Part shown: positions 1-7,986 of the stretch, in pieces
How positions within the stretch are numbered: position 1 is the first letter of the stretch
Layout of the letters: each line of letters opens with the position of its first letter
Assembly: GCA_947566645.1 (NCBI GenBank)
Contig: CANOKL010000004.1
Span: forward strand, 1 to 64,000
Origin: an uncultured Lachnospiraceae bacterium
GTDB taxonomy: Bacteria > Bacillota > Clostridia > Lachnospirales > Lachnospiraceae
Direction: 5' to 3'
DNA: 64,000 bases
The notes under the pieces: model-generated
Databases searched by the model: none
Told to the model about the DNA's origin: nothing
The model's input: only the letters and a program-made list of their open reading frames with translations
Made by a program: the position numbers and the translations under genes

Positions 1-86
1 TAACCATAAGGGTTACCGGACATTCATGAAATGACAAAGTGTCAAACTCAGGAGGTTAAGTTAATCCATTTTTGGGGTACAGCCGC

Positions 87-113
87 TTGTATGGCTTTCC
101 CTCTGCCTATAAT
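87..113 (+). promoter_or_regulatory. Possible promoter far upstream of ylxM
   Basis: A consensus TATAAT lies at 108-113. The best -35 candidate is TTGTAT at 87-92, with a short 15-bp spacer. A transcript from here would carry about 245 nt of leader with several hairpins before ylxM. The short spacer makes the call uncertain. Confidence 0.35.
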
Positions 114-226
114 ATAGCATATCTATGGGGAGGATTCAAGAATCTTTTTCAGTTTTTCCCCATGGGGCGGCATTCCAAGTTTTGCTACGCAAAAACCGTC
201 CCTCACCCCTGCATCATGTTCTCATG

Positions 227-276
227 GAATGCGCAGTTCAGCGCATTCTGAGCCGTGAATAGTAACCTGTTCACGG
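227..276. repeat. Tandem palindromes including a GTTAC-family repeat
   Basis: Two hairpins stand side by side: GAATGCGC/GCGCATTC (227-234 and 241-248) and CCGTGAA/TTCACGG (253-259 and 270-276). The second contains the string AATAGTAAC, which recurs in other intergenic regions here (near 18851 and 39817). It belongs to the dispersed GTTAC/GTAAC palindrome family of this window. Confidence 0.55.
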
Positions 277-326
277 GGCCGTGCACCTCGCTGCGCAGAG
301 AACATAAGTTTGTAAAGAAAAAACAC

Positions 327-355
327 TTGACACCCATACACTTCTGTTGTATGAT
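327..355 (+). promoter_or_regulatory. Sigma-A promoter of the ylxM-ffh operon
   Basis: Perfect TTGACA at 327-332, a 17-bp spacer and TATGAT at 350-355. The predicted transcript start (about 362) lies only a few bases before the ylxM ATG at 366. A transcript from this promoter would be leaderless or nearly so. Confidence 0.75.
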
Positions 356-365
356 TATCCAGGTG

Positions 366-716
366 ATGAAAGTGAACGAGATATTAAAGCAGGCGTTATT
401 ATACGATTTTTACGGAGAGCTTCTGACTGAGCATCAGAAGGAGATTTACTCGTTGTTTGTGACTGAGGATCTCTCGCTTGGTGAGATTGCAAAGGAGGCG
501 GGCATCAGCCGCCAGGGCGTTCACGATCTCATTAAGCGGTGCAGCCAGGCACTTGCGGGGTACGAAGAGAAGCTTCATCTTGTGGAGAGATTTATGTCTG
601 TGAAGAAGAGAGTGGAGCAGATTGATGAGCTGCTGGACAGGTATGGGACGGACCGGGATGAGGCGGTGCTTCAGAAGATCCGTGAGATATCCGGAAAGAT
701 TATAGAGGAGTTGTAG
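366..716 (+). CDS. ylxM: YlxM/p13-like helix-turn-helix protein
   Basis: A 116-residue protein of the UPF0122/YlxM family, which is almost always encoded just before ffh in Firmicutes and is thought to modulate signal recognition particle function. A sigma-70 region-4-like helix-turn-helix is visible around residues 33-60 (LSLGEIAKEAGISRQGVHDL), followed by a charged helical tail. The ATG at 366 is chosen because the family starts MKVNEIL; the longer reading from 255 would cross the promoter. Only a weak AGGTG precedes this ATG and the promoter ends 10 bases upstream, so initiation may be leaderless. The stop codon is one base from the ffh start, implying coupled translation. Confidence 0.88.
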   Translation: MKVNEILKQALLYDFYGELLTEHQKEIYSLFVTEDLSLGEIAKEAGISRQGVHDLIKRCSQALAGYEEKLHLVERFMSVKKRVEQIDELLDRYGTDRDEAVLQKIREISGKIIEEL

Positions 717-717
717 T

Positions 718-2076
718 ATGGCATTTGACAGTCTGACAGAAAAACTTCAGAATGTATTTAAGAATCTGAGAAGCAAAGGCCGCCTTACTGAGGATGATGT
801 AAAAGAAGCGCTTAAGGAGATCAAAAGGGCGCTCCTTGCGGCGGATGTAAACTTCAAGGTTGTGAAGGACTTTATTAAGAGCGTCCAGGAGAGAGCCATC
901 GGGCAGGATGTCATGAATGGGCTGAACCCGGGGCAGATGGTGATCAAGATTGTGAATGAGGAGCTCGTGAAGCTGATGGGCTCTGAGACAACGGAGATTA
1001 AGTTTCAGCCGGGAAGCGCTGTTACCGTGATTCTGATGGCCGGTCTCCAGGGAGCCGGTAAGACAACCACCACCGCAAAGCTTGCAGGGAAATTTAAGCT
1101 GAAGGGCAAGAAGCCGCTTCTTGTAGCATGTGATGTCTACCGTCCGGCTGCGATTAAGCAGCTCCAGGTAAACGGGGAGAAGCAGGGCGTGGAAGTTTTT
1201 GCCATGGGAGACAGCCATAAGCCGTCAGATATTGCAAAAGCCGCTCTGGAGCATGCCAGAAAGAACGGGAATAATCCGGTCATCCTTGATACGGCGGGGC
1301 GTCTTCATATTGATGAAGATATGATGGCAGAGCTGCAGGATATCAAGGATGCTGTAGAGGTTCACCAGACCATTCTTGTGATTGACGCCATGACCGGACA
1401 GGATGCCGTAAACGTTGCGAAGAGCTTTCATGAAAAAGCAGGAATTGATGGAGTGATCGTCACAAAGCTTGACGGTGATACGAGAGGCGGTGCGGCATTA
1501 TCTGTAAAGGCTGTTACTGGAAAGCCGATTCTCTATGTGGGTATGGGCGAGAAGCTGTCTGACCTGGAGCAGTTTTATCCGGACAGGATGGCCTCGCGTA
1601 TCCTTGGCATGGGAGATGTGCTGACTCTGATTGAGAAGGCGGAAGCTGAGATTGATGAAGAGAAAGCATATGAGATGAGCCAGAAGATGAAGAAGGCTCA
1701 GTTCGACTTTGATGATTATCTTGAGAGCATGAAGCAGATGAAGAACATGGGCGGTCTGGGGAGCATTATGAGTATGATGCCCGGCCTTAGCGGCATGATG
1801 GGCGGCAAAGGGAAGATGAAGGGAATCAGTGATGAACAGACCGAACAGGCGGAGAAGAACATGGCGCGGATGGAAGCAATCATCTATTCCATGACTCCGG
1901 CAGAGAGAAGGAATCCCGATATTCTGAATCCTTCGAGAAAGCACCGGATTGCGAGAGGTGCAGGCGTCGATATCAGCGAGGTAAACCGCATGGTGAAGCA
2001 GTTTGGCGAGATGAGGAAGATGATGAAGTCCTTCGGCAGGGGAGGAAAGAAAGGCAGATTCCGCCTGCCGTTCTGA
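718..2076 (+). CDS. ffh: Signal recognition particle protein Ffh (SRP54)
   Basis: GTPase that binds the SRP RNA and hydrophobic signal sequences on ribosomes and delivers nascent chains to FtsY at the membrane. At 452 residues it has the family's usual length. The N domain (about 1-90) is followed by the G domain with the P-loop GLQGAGKTTT near 107, DTAGR near 191 and TKLDGDTRGG near 250. The methionine-rich M domain follows (about 300-452), with clusters such as MKQMKNMGG and MMPGLSGMMGG that form the signal-binding groove. It begins one base after ylxM and is surely cotranscribed with it. Essential core gene; nothing odd. Confidence 0.98.
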   Translation: MAFDSLTEKLQNVFKNLRSKGRLTEDDVKEALKEIKRALLAADVNFKVVKDFIKSVQERAIGQDVMNGLNPGQMVIKIVNEELVKLMGSETTEIKFQPGSAVTVILMAGLQGAGKTTTTAKLAGKFKLKGKKPLLVACDVYRPAAIKQLQVNGEKQGVEVFAMGDSHKPSDIAKAALEHARKNGNNPVILDTAGRLHIDEDMMAELQDIKDAVEVHQTILVIDAMTGQDAVNVAKSFHEKAGIDGVIVTKLDGDTRGGAALSVKAVTGKPILYVGMGEKLSDLEQFYPDRMASRILGMGDVLTLIEKAEAEIDEEKAYEMSQKMKKAQFDFDDYLESMKQMKNMGGLGSIMSMMPGLSGMMGGKGKMKGISDEQTEQAEKNMARMEAIIYSMTPAERRNPDILNPSRKHRIARGAGVDISEVNRMVKQFGEMRKMMKSFGRGGKKGRFRLPF

Positions 2077-2217
2077 TCGAAACCGGATGCGCTGTGATAA
2101 GCGGACGGTCTGCGAACCGTAAAACGGTCGTTGCTTTTCAAGGCCTGACAGGGTATATCGTGCATAAGCACTGTATATATATTTTAATTTTATCTATTAT
2201 TTATGGAGGTGAAAGAC

Positions 2218-2463
2218 ATGGCAGTAAAAATCAGATTAAGAAGAATGGGACAGAAGAAGGCTCCTTTCTATAGAATCGTTGTGGCTGATTCCAGATCCCC
2301 GAGAGACGGGAAGTTTATTGAAGAGATCGGTACTTATGATCCGAACCTGGAGCCAAGCGCAATTTCCGTAGATGAGGAAGCGGCAAAGAAGTGGTTACAC
2401 AATGGCGCACAGCCGACAGAAGTGGTAAGCAAGATTTTCAAAATAGCAGGTATTGAAAAATAA
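2218..2463 (+). CDS. rpsP: 30S ribosomal protein S16
   Basis: 81-residue small-subunit protein needed for 16S rRNA folding and 30S assembly. The family signature [19 protein letters not shown] is at the N-terminus, followed by [18 protein letters not shown]. The ATG at 2218 has GGAGGTG about 7 bases upstream; an upstream in-frame ATG at 2203 would add MEVKD and overlap that ribosome binding site, so it is rejected. It lies about 140 bp after ffh and opens the rpsP-khpA-rimM-trmD-rplS run typical of Firmicutes. Confidence 0.97.
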   Translation: MAVKIRLRRMGQKKAPFYRIVVADSRSPRDGKFIEEIGTYDPNLEPSAISVDEEAAKKWLHNGAQPTEVVSKIFKIAGIEK

Positions 2464-2495
2464 ATGCAGCAGAGACTTCGGAGGAACAAGGGCAT

Positions 2496-2726
2496 ATGAA
2501 AGAGTTAGTTGAAGTGATTACAAAGGCTTTGGTCGATGACCCGGACAGCGTTGAGGTCAAGGAACGTATGGAGAAGAAGACTACGATCCTGGAGGTGCGC
2601 GTTGCGGACACTGATATGGGAAAGGTTATCGGAAAGCAGGGACGAATCGCTAAGGCGATCCGCTCGGTTGTAAAGGCCGCAGCTGCAAAGGAAGACAAGA
2701 AGGTCATTGTTGATATTATGGATTAA
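2496..2726 (+). CDS. khpA: KH-domain RNA-binding protein KhpA (YlqC)
   Basis: 76-residue protein that is essentially one KH domain, with the GKQGRIAKAIRS form of the GxxG loop at about residues 48-59. In Firmicutes KhpA works with KhpB/EloR in RNA binding linked to cell elongation and division. That role comes from family knowledge, not from this sequence. It sits 32 bp after rpsP, in the conserved position between rpsP and rimM. Confidence 0.93.
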   Translation: MKELVEVITKALVDDPDSVEVKERMEKKTTILEVRVADTDMGKVIGKQGRIAKAIRSVVKAAAAKEDKKVIVDIMD

Positions 2727-2908
2727 CAGGGCCGTGAACAGGATGAATCCAGCGCTGCAGCCTGAGGGCTTGCCTGTGAACAATATCCAATTAACGCTTT
2801 ACAGGGCAAAAAGAGGCAGATTCGGCAAAGAGCAGGGTCTGTCTCTCTTTCTATCAATGAAAATCTGACGTGATTGTATATTTGATCATTATGGGAGACA
2901 AGAGATTT

Positions 2909-3418
2909 ATGGAGCAGTTATTCAGAATTGGAATTATTAGCTCTACCCATGGCATACGGGGTGAGGTAAAGGTATTTCCGACAACAGACGACAATGCACG
3001 CTTTAAGGAACTTACAAGTGTGCTGCTTGATACGGGAAAAGAACATATCAGACTGGAAATACAGAATGTAAAGTTTTTTAAACAATTTGTGATTCTTAAG
3101 TTTAAGGGAATTGATGATATAAATGACGTGGAACCGTACCGGGGCTGTGCACTTCTGGTGGAACGCAAGGATGCTGTTTCCCTGGAGGAGGATGAATATT
3201 TTGTCGCAGATATGCTTGGAATGGAAGTGTTTACAGAGGATGGAAATCATTTTGGGACACTGAAGGATGTGCTGCGGACCGGAGCCAACGATGTGTATCT
3301 CATTGATACGCCAGAGCATGGAGATGTTCTGATCCCGGCCATTAAGGAGTGCATTATTGAGGTGGATATCACGGCCTCAAGGATGAAGGTTCATCTTATG
3401 AAGGGACTGGTGTTATGA
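2909..3418 (+). CDS. rimM: Ribosome maturation factor RimM
   Basis: Assembly factor for the 30S head; it binds S19 and helps process 16S rRNA. Visible are the N-terminal beta-barrel motif FRIGIISSTHGIRGEVKV and the C-terminal PRC-barrel region EDEYFVADMLGMEV ending in DVLIPAIKECI. Starting at ATG 2909 gives 169 residues, the family norm, with GGGAGA about 10 bases upstream. Earlier in-frame ATGs at 2870 and 2891 would add residues not seen in the family. Its stop overlaps the trmD start by 4 bases, so the two are translationally coupled. Confidence 0.93.
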   Translation: MEQLFRIGIISSTHGIRGEVKVFPTTDDNARFKELTSVLLDTGKEHIRLEIQNVKFFKQFVILKFKGIDDINDVEPYRGCALLVERKDAVSLEEDEYFVADMLGMEVFTEDGNHFGTLKDVLRTGANDVYLIDTPEHGDVLIPAIKECIIEVDITASRMKVHLMKGLVL

Positions 3419-4146
3419 TGAAATATTACATTATGACACTGTTCCCAGAGATGGTGCTGTCCGGACTTCACACAAGTATTATCGGAAGAGCTGCCGCGAA
3501 GGGACTTTTATCCATTGAAGCTGTGAATATCAGGGACTATGCATTTAATAAGCATAACAGTGTGGACGACTATCCTTACGGCGGCGGAGCCGGGATGCTT
3601 ATGCAGGCGGAGCCGGTGTACCAGGCATACCGGGCAGTGAAGGAACGGCTCGAAAAAACGCCGCGGGTGGTTTACCTGTCTCCCCAGGGCAGAACCTTCA
3701 ATCAAAGTATGGCAGAGGAGTTCGCCAGAGAGACGGAGTTAGTCCTTTTGTGCGGCCATTATGAGGGGATTGACGAGCGCGTGCTGGAGGAGATTGTGAC
3801 AGATTATGTGTCAGTGGGAGATTATGTGCTGACAGGAGGGGAGCTTCCGGCCATGCTTGTAGTAGATGCTGTATCCAGGCTGGTGCCAGGGGTTCTTCAT
3901 AATGATGTGTCAGCGGAATTTGAGAGTTTTCAGGATAACCTTCTAGAGTATCCGCAATATTCAAGGCCCGAGATCTGGCATGAAAAAAGAGTGCCGGAGG
4001 TTCTTCTTTCCGGACATCACGCCAATGTGGAAAAATGGAGGCGGGAACAGTCTGTGCTGCGTACGGCAAAGCTCCGCCCTGACCTGCTTGAACGGGCAGA
4101 GCTGACAGAAGAAGAAAAAAAGATTGCAGATGCGGTCCGTGAATAG
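3415..4146 (+). CDS. trmD: tRNA (guanine-N1)-methyltransferase TrmD
   Basis: SAM-dependent enzyme that makes m1G37 in tRNAs reading CNN and GGG-type codons and prevents +1 frameshifting. Its 243 residues show the trefoil-knot SAM-binding motifs YLSPQGRTFNQ (about 84), LLCGHYEGIDERV (about 111) and SVGDYVLTGGELPAM (about 137). There are two adjacent ATG codons at 3415 and 3418; the first overlaps the rimM stop. No clear terminator follows, but rplS has its own promoter just downstream. Confidence 0.97.
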   Translation: MMKYYIMTLFPEMVLSGLHTSIIGRAAAKGLLSIEAVNIRDYAFNKHNSVDDYPYGGGAGMLMQAEPVYQAYRAVKERLEKTPRVVYLSPQGRTFNQSMAEEFARETELVLLCGHYEGIDERVLEEIVTDYVSVGDYVLTGGELPAMLVVDAVSRLVPGVLHNDVSAEFESFQDNLLEYPQYSRPEIWHEKRVPEVLLSGHHANVEKWRREQSVLRTAKLRPDLLERAELTEEEKKIADAVRE

Positions 4147-4179
4147 TAATAAAAGAAAAGATAAAAATCAAAAAAACTA

Positions 4180-4208
4180 TTGTCATCTTCCCCTAAATAT
4201 GCTAAACT
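4180..4208 (+). promoter_or_regulatory. Promoter of rplS
   Basis: TTGTCA at 4180-4185, a 17-bp spacer and TAAACT at 4203-4208. Transcription would start near 4215 and give an 80-nt leader before rplS. An L19 autoregulatory leader is known in some Firmicutes; I cannot confirm its fold here by eye. Confidence 0.6.
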
Positions 4209-4296
4209 ATAGCATGTTGTGAGAAAAAATGAGATGGTCCTCTGGTACAGCAGATGTATTAAGAACGTCCAATTGAATAAAGGAGGTCGCACAACT

Positions 4297-4644
4297 ATGA
4301 ATGATATTATTAAGAATATTGAGACAGCTCAGCTTAAGGAAGAGGTGCCGCAGTTTCATGTAGGTGATACGGTTAAGGTATACGGAAAGATCAAAGAAGG
4401 TAACCGTGAGAGAATCCAGGTATTTGAAGGCACTGTACTGAAGAAACAGGGAGGCGGGGCAAGAGAAACCTTTACTGTAAGAAAGTCATCGAATGGTGTC
4501 GGCGTGGAGAAGACATGGCCGCTTCACTCCCCGAATGTAGAGAGAGTCGAAGTCGTAAGAAGAGGTAAGGTAAGAAGAGCAAAGCTTTACTATCTGAGAG
4601 ACCGTGTAGGCAAGAGGGCAAAGGTAAAAGAGTTAGTAAAATAA
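4297..4644 (+). CDS. rplS: 50S ribosomal protein L19
   Basis: 115-residue large-subunit protein located at the 30S-50S interface. Diagnostic segments are [16 protein letters not shown] near the N-terminus, [12 protein letters not shown] in the middle, and the basic C-terminal [17 protein letters not shown]. The ATG at 4297 follows AAAGGAGG at good spacing. A longer reading from 4219 would consume the leader and is rejected. A hairpin with a T-rich tail follows. Confidence 0.97.
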   Translation: MNDIIKNIETAQLKEEVPQFHVGDTVKVYGKIKEGNRERIQVFEGTVLKKQGGGARETFTVRKSSNGVGVEKTWPLHSPNVERVEVVRRGKVRRAKLYYLRDRVGKRAKVKELVK

Positions 4645-4650
4645 GAAGGC

Positions 4651-4690
4651 AAAAAGGGACAAGTACAGAGGTTGTAGTTGTCCTTTTTCT
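4651..4690 (+). terminator. Rho-independent terminator after rplS
   Basis: Inverted repeat AAAAAGGGACAA / TTGTCCTTTTT with a loop of about 15 nt and a T-rich right arm. One extra G in the left arm makes it slightly imperfect. It probably attenuates rather than fully blocks reading into lepB, which has no clear promoter of its own. Confidence 0.6.
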
Positions 4691-4705
4691 CTATGTGAGG
4701 CTTTT

Positions 4706-5353
4706 ATGAGAAGAACTAGACGAAGAAGGGTCAGGAGAAGAAAACCGCTTTCAAGGCGCTGGGAAAGGAAGAGACAGCGATATATACTGCAGGAGGCGCA
4801 GACATCGGTCCGTTATTATCTTTCTTATATTCCGATGATTGCAGTGTGGATCTTCCGGGTCGCCGGAATCTGTGTATTTGCATTTTTAATTGTGTGGCAC
4901 CTGGGACAGAGGGTAAGCATGATCGGGGATTCCATGAATCCTGTATTGAGGAATGGCGATGTAGTGCTGGTAAACAGGCTGGTTTACAATGCAAGGAGAC
5001 CCAGACGGGGTGATATTATTGTATTTAAGCCAAAAGGAAATGAAAATTCCCATTATTATATCAAGCGGGTGATCGGTCTCCCGGGAGAGAAGGTGGAGTT
5101 TCGGGAGAATGAGATCTATATTAACGGGAACAGACTGGAGGAGAAATATCAGTCAACAGCTGTGGACCGGACAGGAATTGTGACAGAGGAGATGGAACTT
5201 GGCAGTGATGAGTATTTTGTGCTCGGGGACGACAGGGAGAACAGTGAAGACAGCAGGGACGCAGACGTGGGAAATGTAAAACGGGAATATATTTTTGGCA
5301 AGGCATGGTTTGTGATCTCTCCCCGCGACAGCTTCGGTTTTATAAAGGAGTAG
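4706..5353 (+). CDS. lepB: Signal peptidase I (first copy)
   Basis: Membrane serine protease of family S26 that removes signal peptides from secreted proteins. At 215 residues, it has an unusually basic N-terminal 20 residues, then one membrane segment (about 41-66). The Ser/Lys dyad is visible as MIGDSMNP (Ser76) and YYIKRVIGLPGE (Lys120), and the C-terminal box reads VLGDDRENSEDSRD. It sits between rplS and rbgA with a second signal peptidase just beyond. The paired copies share the catalytic boxes but differ in N-terminus. Confidence 0.93.
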   Translation: MRRTRRRRVRRRKPLSRRWERKRQRYILQEAQTSVRYYLSYIPMIAVWIFRVAGICVFAFLIVWHLGQRVSMIGDSMNPVLRNGDVVLVNRLVYNARRPRRGDIIVFKPKGNENSHYYIKRVIGLPGEKVEFRENEIYINGNRLEEKYQSTAVDRTGIVTEEMELGSDEYFVLGDDRENSEDSRDADVGNVKREYIFGKAWFVISPRDSFGFIKE

Positions 5354-5358
5354 AGAAA

Positions 5359-6201
5359 ATGCATTTTCAATGGTATCCGGGTCATATGACGAAAGCAAAA
5401 CGTATGATGCAGGAGAATATAAAATTAGTAGATCTGGTGATTGAACTGGTGGATGCGAGAATACCCGTGTCCAGCCGGAATCCGGACATTGACGGGCTTG
5501 GCGGCAGCAAGGCGAGACTGATTCTTCTGAATAAGGCAGATCTTGCAGAGGAAAAGTGGAATGACGCGTGGATTGCTTATTTTGAAGAAAGGGGTATCTC
5601 AGCTGTAAAGGTGAATTCCAGGAAGAGCGGAGGGTTGAAGCCGGTTCACAGTGTGATACTCTCAGCATGTAAAGAAAAAATCGAAAGGGACAGAAGGCGG
5701 GGAATCCTGAACCGTCCGGTACGTGCCATGGTGGCCGGAATCCCGAATGTAGGAAAATCCACCTTTATTAATACCCTTGCGGGAAAGGCCTGCGCCAGAA
5801 CGGGCAATAAACCCGGAGTGACAAAGGGGAAACAGTGGATCCGCCTGAATAAGCAGGTGGAGCTTCTGGACACACCGGGAATCCTGTGGCCGAAATTTGA
5901 AGATCAGACAGTGGGACTTAAACTTGCTTATATTGGTTCCATCAAGGATGAGATTCTGAATACAGAAGAGCTGGGAATAGAACTGATCCGCTTTTTGTGT
6001 ATAAATTATCCGGGTGTTTTAGAAGAAAAATATCAGATTGAGTGTTCAGAAGATGCGTATGGAACTCTGAATGATATTGCAGAGAGCCGTCACTGCCTTT
6101 TACGGGCCGGTGAGCTGGATACAGAAAAGGCAGCGCTGCTTCTTCTGGATGATTTCCGGTCAGGAAGGCTCGGAAGGCTTACATTGGAGTATCCGGCGTA
6201 A
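5359..6201 (+). CDS. rbgA: Ribosome biogenesis GTPase RbgA (YlqF)
   Basis: Circularly permuted GTPase required for late 50S assembly. The permuted motif order is visible: G4 NKADL (about 57), then G1 GIPNVGKS (about 129), then G3 LDTPG (about 172). The N-terminus FQWYPGHMTKAKRMM is the family signature. Starting at ATG 5359, after AAAGGAG spanning the lepB stop, gives 280 residues; an earlier in-frame codon inside lepB is rejected. The C-terminal helical RNA-binding domain runs from about 190 to the end. Confidence 0.96.
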   Translation: MHFQWYPGHMTKAKRMMQENIKLVDLVIELVDARIPVSSRNPDIDGLGGSKARLILLNKADLAEEKWNDAWIAYFEERGISAVKVNSRKSGGLKPVHSVILSACKEKIERDRRRGILNRPVRAMVAGIPNVGKSTFINTLAGKACARTGNKPGVTKGKQWIRLNKQVELLDTPGILWPKFEDQTVGLKLAYIGSIKDEILNTEELGIELIRFLCINYPGVLEEKYQIECSEDAYGTLNDIAESRHCLLRAGELDTEKAALLLLDDFRSGRLGRLTLEYPA

Positions 6202-6326
6202 GAGTATCATTCGCTGCATGTAGAATTTTGCTGCTTTGCGGCCAGGTTTCTGCCATATTCACGGCGGACAACATCAGCCGTGGGCAGACAAATGATTCAG
6301 ATTATGAGAGAGGAGGCATGGTAGGC

Positions 6327-6896
6327 ATGTCCGGTCATTACGAAGAAGAGGAAGGTTCAAGGAACGTGTTAAAAGAGCTTGCAGGCTGGATTTTTTATTT
6401 TATTGTAATTATTGCACTGACCTATGTAATTATTACTTATGTGGGACAGCGGACGAGAGTCGATGGTTCCTCCATGGAGACAACACTCAGCGACGGGGAT
6501 CATCTGCTGGTGGATAAGATCTCATACCGGTTCCATGAGCCGGAGAGGTTTGATATCATTGTATTTCCATATCTGCACGAGGAGAAGGTGTATTATATTA
6601 AACGTATTATTGCCCTTCCGGGCGAGACCGTGCAGGTGATTGACGGCTATGTCTATGTAAATGGGGAACAGCTTGAAAGTGATATATACGGAGCAGAGGT
6701 CATGGAGGATGCCGAGATGGCGTCAGAACCGCTTACCCTTGGCGAGGACGAATATTTTGTGCTTGGCGATAACCGGAATCACAGCTCAGACAGCCGTGAT
6801 CCCAGTGTGGGGCTTATCAAACGGAAGAATATTATGGGAAGAGCGTGGGTAAGAATCTACCCGTTTGACCATATGGGAAAGATAAAGCATAGTTAA
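6327..6896 (+). CDS. lepB: Signal peptidase I (second copy)
   Basis: Second S26 signal peptidase of the operon: 189 residues with an acidic N-terminus (HYEEEEGS), one membrane segment (about 20-40) and the catalytic dyad GSSMETTL (Ser49) and YYIKRIIALPGE (Lys92). The C-terminal box is VLGDNRNHSSDSRDP. The start at 6327 is preferred over 6318 because AGGAGG ends 10 bases before it, whereas it would touch the earlier ATG. The two copies flank rbgA and may divide the substrates; that division is inference. Confidence 0.93.
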   Translation: MSGHYEEEEGSRNVLKELAGWIFYFIVIIALTYVIITYVGQRTRVDGSSMETTLSDGDHLLVDKISYRFHEPERFDIIVFPYLHEEKVYYIKRIIALPGETVQVIDGYVYVNGEQLESDIYGAEVMEDAEMASEPLTLGEDEYFVLGDNRNHSSDSRDPSVGLIKRKNIMGRAWVRIYPFDHMGKIKHS

Positions 6897-6918
6897 AGCT
6901 GCGGAGGCATGATAAAAT

Positions 6919-7578
6919 ATGGGAAAACGTGAAGAAGAGCGGGAGAGGAAGGCCAGAATCCGGCTTGAAAAGGAGCTGGAGCGCACAAGGGCAATGAGTG
7001 TGTTTGAAGAGGAATATAGCGAATACCAGTACATATGCGGAATTGATGAGGCCGGAAGGGGACCGCTTGCCGGGCCTGTAGTGGCAGGGGCAGTTATCCT
7101 GCCAAAGGACAATCCGATCCTCTATCTGAATGACTCCAAAAAGCTGTCGGAAAAAAAGCGGGAGGCTTTGTATGATGAAATTATGGAGCATGCCGTGGCT
7201 GTGGGAGTCGGTGTTGTGGGACCTGACCGGATTGACGAGATTAATATACTGCAGGCAACATATGAGGCGATGCGTCTGGCGGTCAGTAATCTGAAAATCA
7301 GGCCGGATATCCTGTTAAACGACGCAGTAACAATTCCGGAAATTGAGATCCCACAGGTTCCGATTATTAAGGGCGACGCAAAAAGTGTTTCCATTGCGGC
7401 AGCAAGTATTATTGCAAAGGTAACAAGGGACCGCATGATGGCAGAGTATGATCTGGAATTTCCCGGCTATGGCTTTGCCTCCAATAAGGGCTATGGGACA
7501 AAGACACATATCGGACAGCTTAAGGAGCGGGGGCCTGTTTCCATACACAGGAGGACATTTCTTAAGAATTTTTTGTGA
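6919..7578 (+). CDS. rnhB: Ribonuclease HII
   Basis: Cleaves RNA in RNA-DNA hybrids and starts ribonucleotide excision repair. Active-site segments are visible: CGIDEAGRGPLAGPVVAGAV (about 41), NDSKKLSEKKRE (about 73) and KGDAKSVSIAAASIIAKV (about 153). The 219-residue length includes a charged N-terminal helix (about 1-32) seen in Gram-positive RnhB proteins. It lies 22 bp after lepB and 15 bp before yraN, as in many Firmicutes. Confidence 0.96.
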   Translation: MGKREEERERKARIRLEKELERTRAMSVFEEEYSEYQYICGIDEAGRGPLAGPVVAGAVILPKDNPILYLNDSKKLSEKKREALYDEIMEHAVAVGVGVVGPDRIDEINILQATYEAMRLAVSNLKIRPDILLNDAVTIPEIEIPQVPIIKGDAKSVSIAAASIIAKVTRDRMMAEYDLEFPGYGFASNKGYGTKTHIGQLKERGPVSIHRRTFLKNFL

Positions 7579-7593
7579 TATAGAGGAATTCAT

Positions 7594-7950
7594 ATGGAAA
7601 ATAATCGACGTGCAGTCGGGACGTGGTATGAAAGAAAAGCGGGTGAATATCTGGAAGCTCTTGGATATGAGATCATACAGTATAACTACCGCTGCAAAAA
7701 GGGTGAGATTGATCTGATTGCGAGGGATGGAGAGTATCTGGTGTTCTGTGAGGTGAAGTACAGAAGCGATTCGGGGAAAGGACATCCAGGGGAGGCGGTA
7801 GATCTTAGAAAGCAGCGGATTATCTCACAGTGTGCCATGTATTATCTTCTGGAAAAGGGAATTTCGGATATGCCCTGCCGCTTTGATGTAGTTGGGATTG
7901 AAGGCGGGAGGATTACGCTGTTTCAGAATGCTTTTGACTGTATGGCATGA
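7594..7950 (+). CDS. yraN: YraN family (UPF0102) nuclease-like protein
   Basis: 118-residue member of UPF0102, a family with a PD-(D/E)XK nuclease fold and no settled function. The nuclease core shows as NYRCKKGEIDLIARDGEYLVFCEVKYRS, abbreviated here by its key residues E, D, E and K (GEIDLIA then FCEVK). It regularly follows rnhB, and some members are annotated as Holliday-junction-resolvase-like. The ATG at 7594 is the only reasonable start. Confidence 0.9.
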   Translation: MENNRRAVGTWYERKAGEYLEALGYEIIQYNYRCKKGEIDLIARDGEYLVFCEVKYRSDSGKGHPGEAVDLRKQRIISQCAMYYLLEKGISDMPCRFDVVGIEGGRITLFQNAFDCMA

Positions 7951-7986
7951 AGGGGCGGCAGATAAAAATAGCAATGGAGAATAAAA

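Larger units (their letters stand above)
1..365. other. Structured non-coding leader region upstream of ylxM
   Basis: No convincing gene is visible here. The stretch holds a candidate promoter (87-113), a GTTTTGC/GCAAAAAC hairpin near 179-196, a GAATGCGC/GCGCATTC hairpin (227-248), a GTGAA/TTCAC palindrome with a GTAAC core (253-276), and the strong ylxM promoter (327-355). I looked for the SRP RNA, since ffh is next door, and did not see its conserved loop. A structured transcript starting near 120 is possible but unproven. Confidence 0.5.

Noticed and set aside
255..365. N-terminal extension of ylxM from 255
   Set aside because: The extra 37 codons cross the TTGACA-17-TATGAT promoter and a palindromic repeat, and the family begins at MKVNEIL.
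700..1944. Long minus-strand readings opposite ffh
   Set aside because: They are shadows of a highly conserved gene, without ribosome binding sites or recognisable domains.
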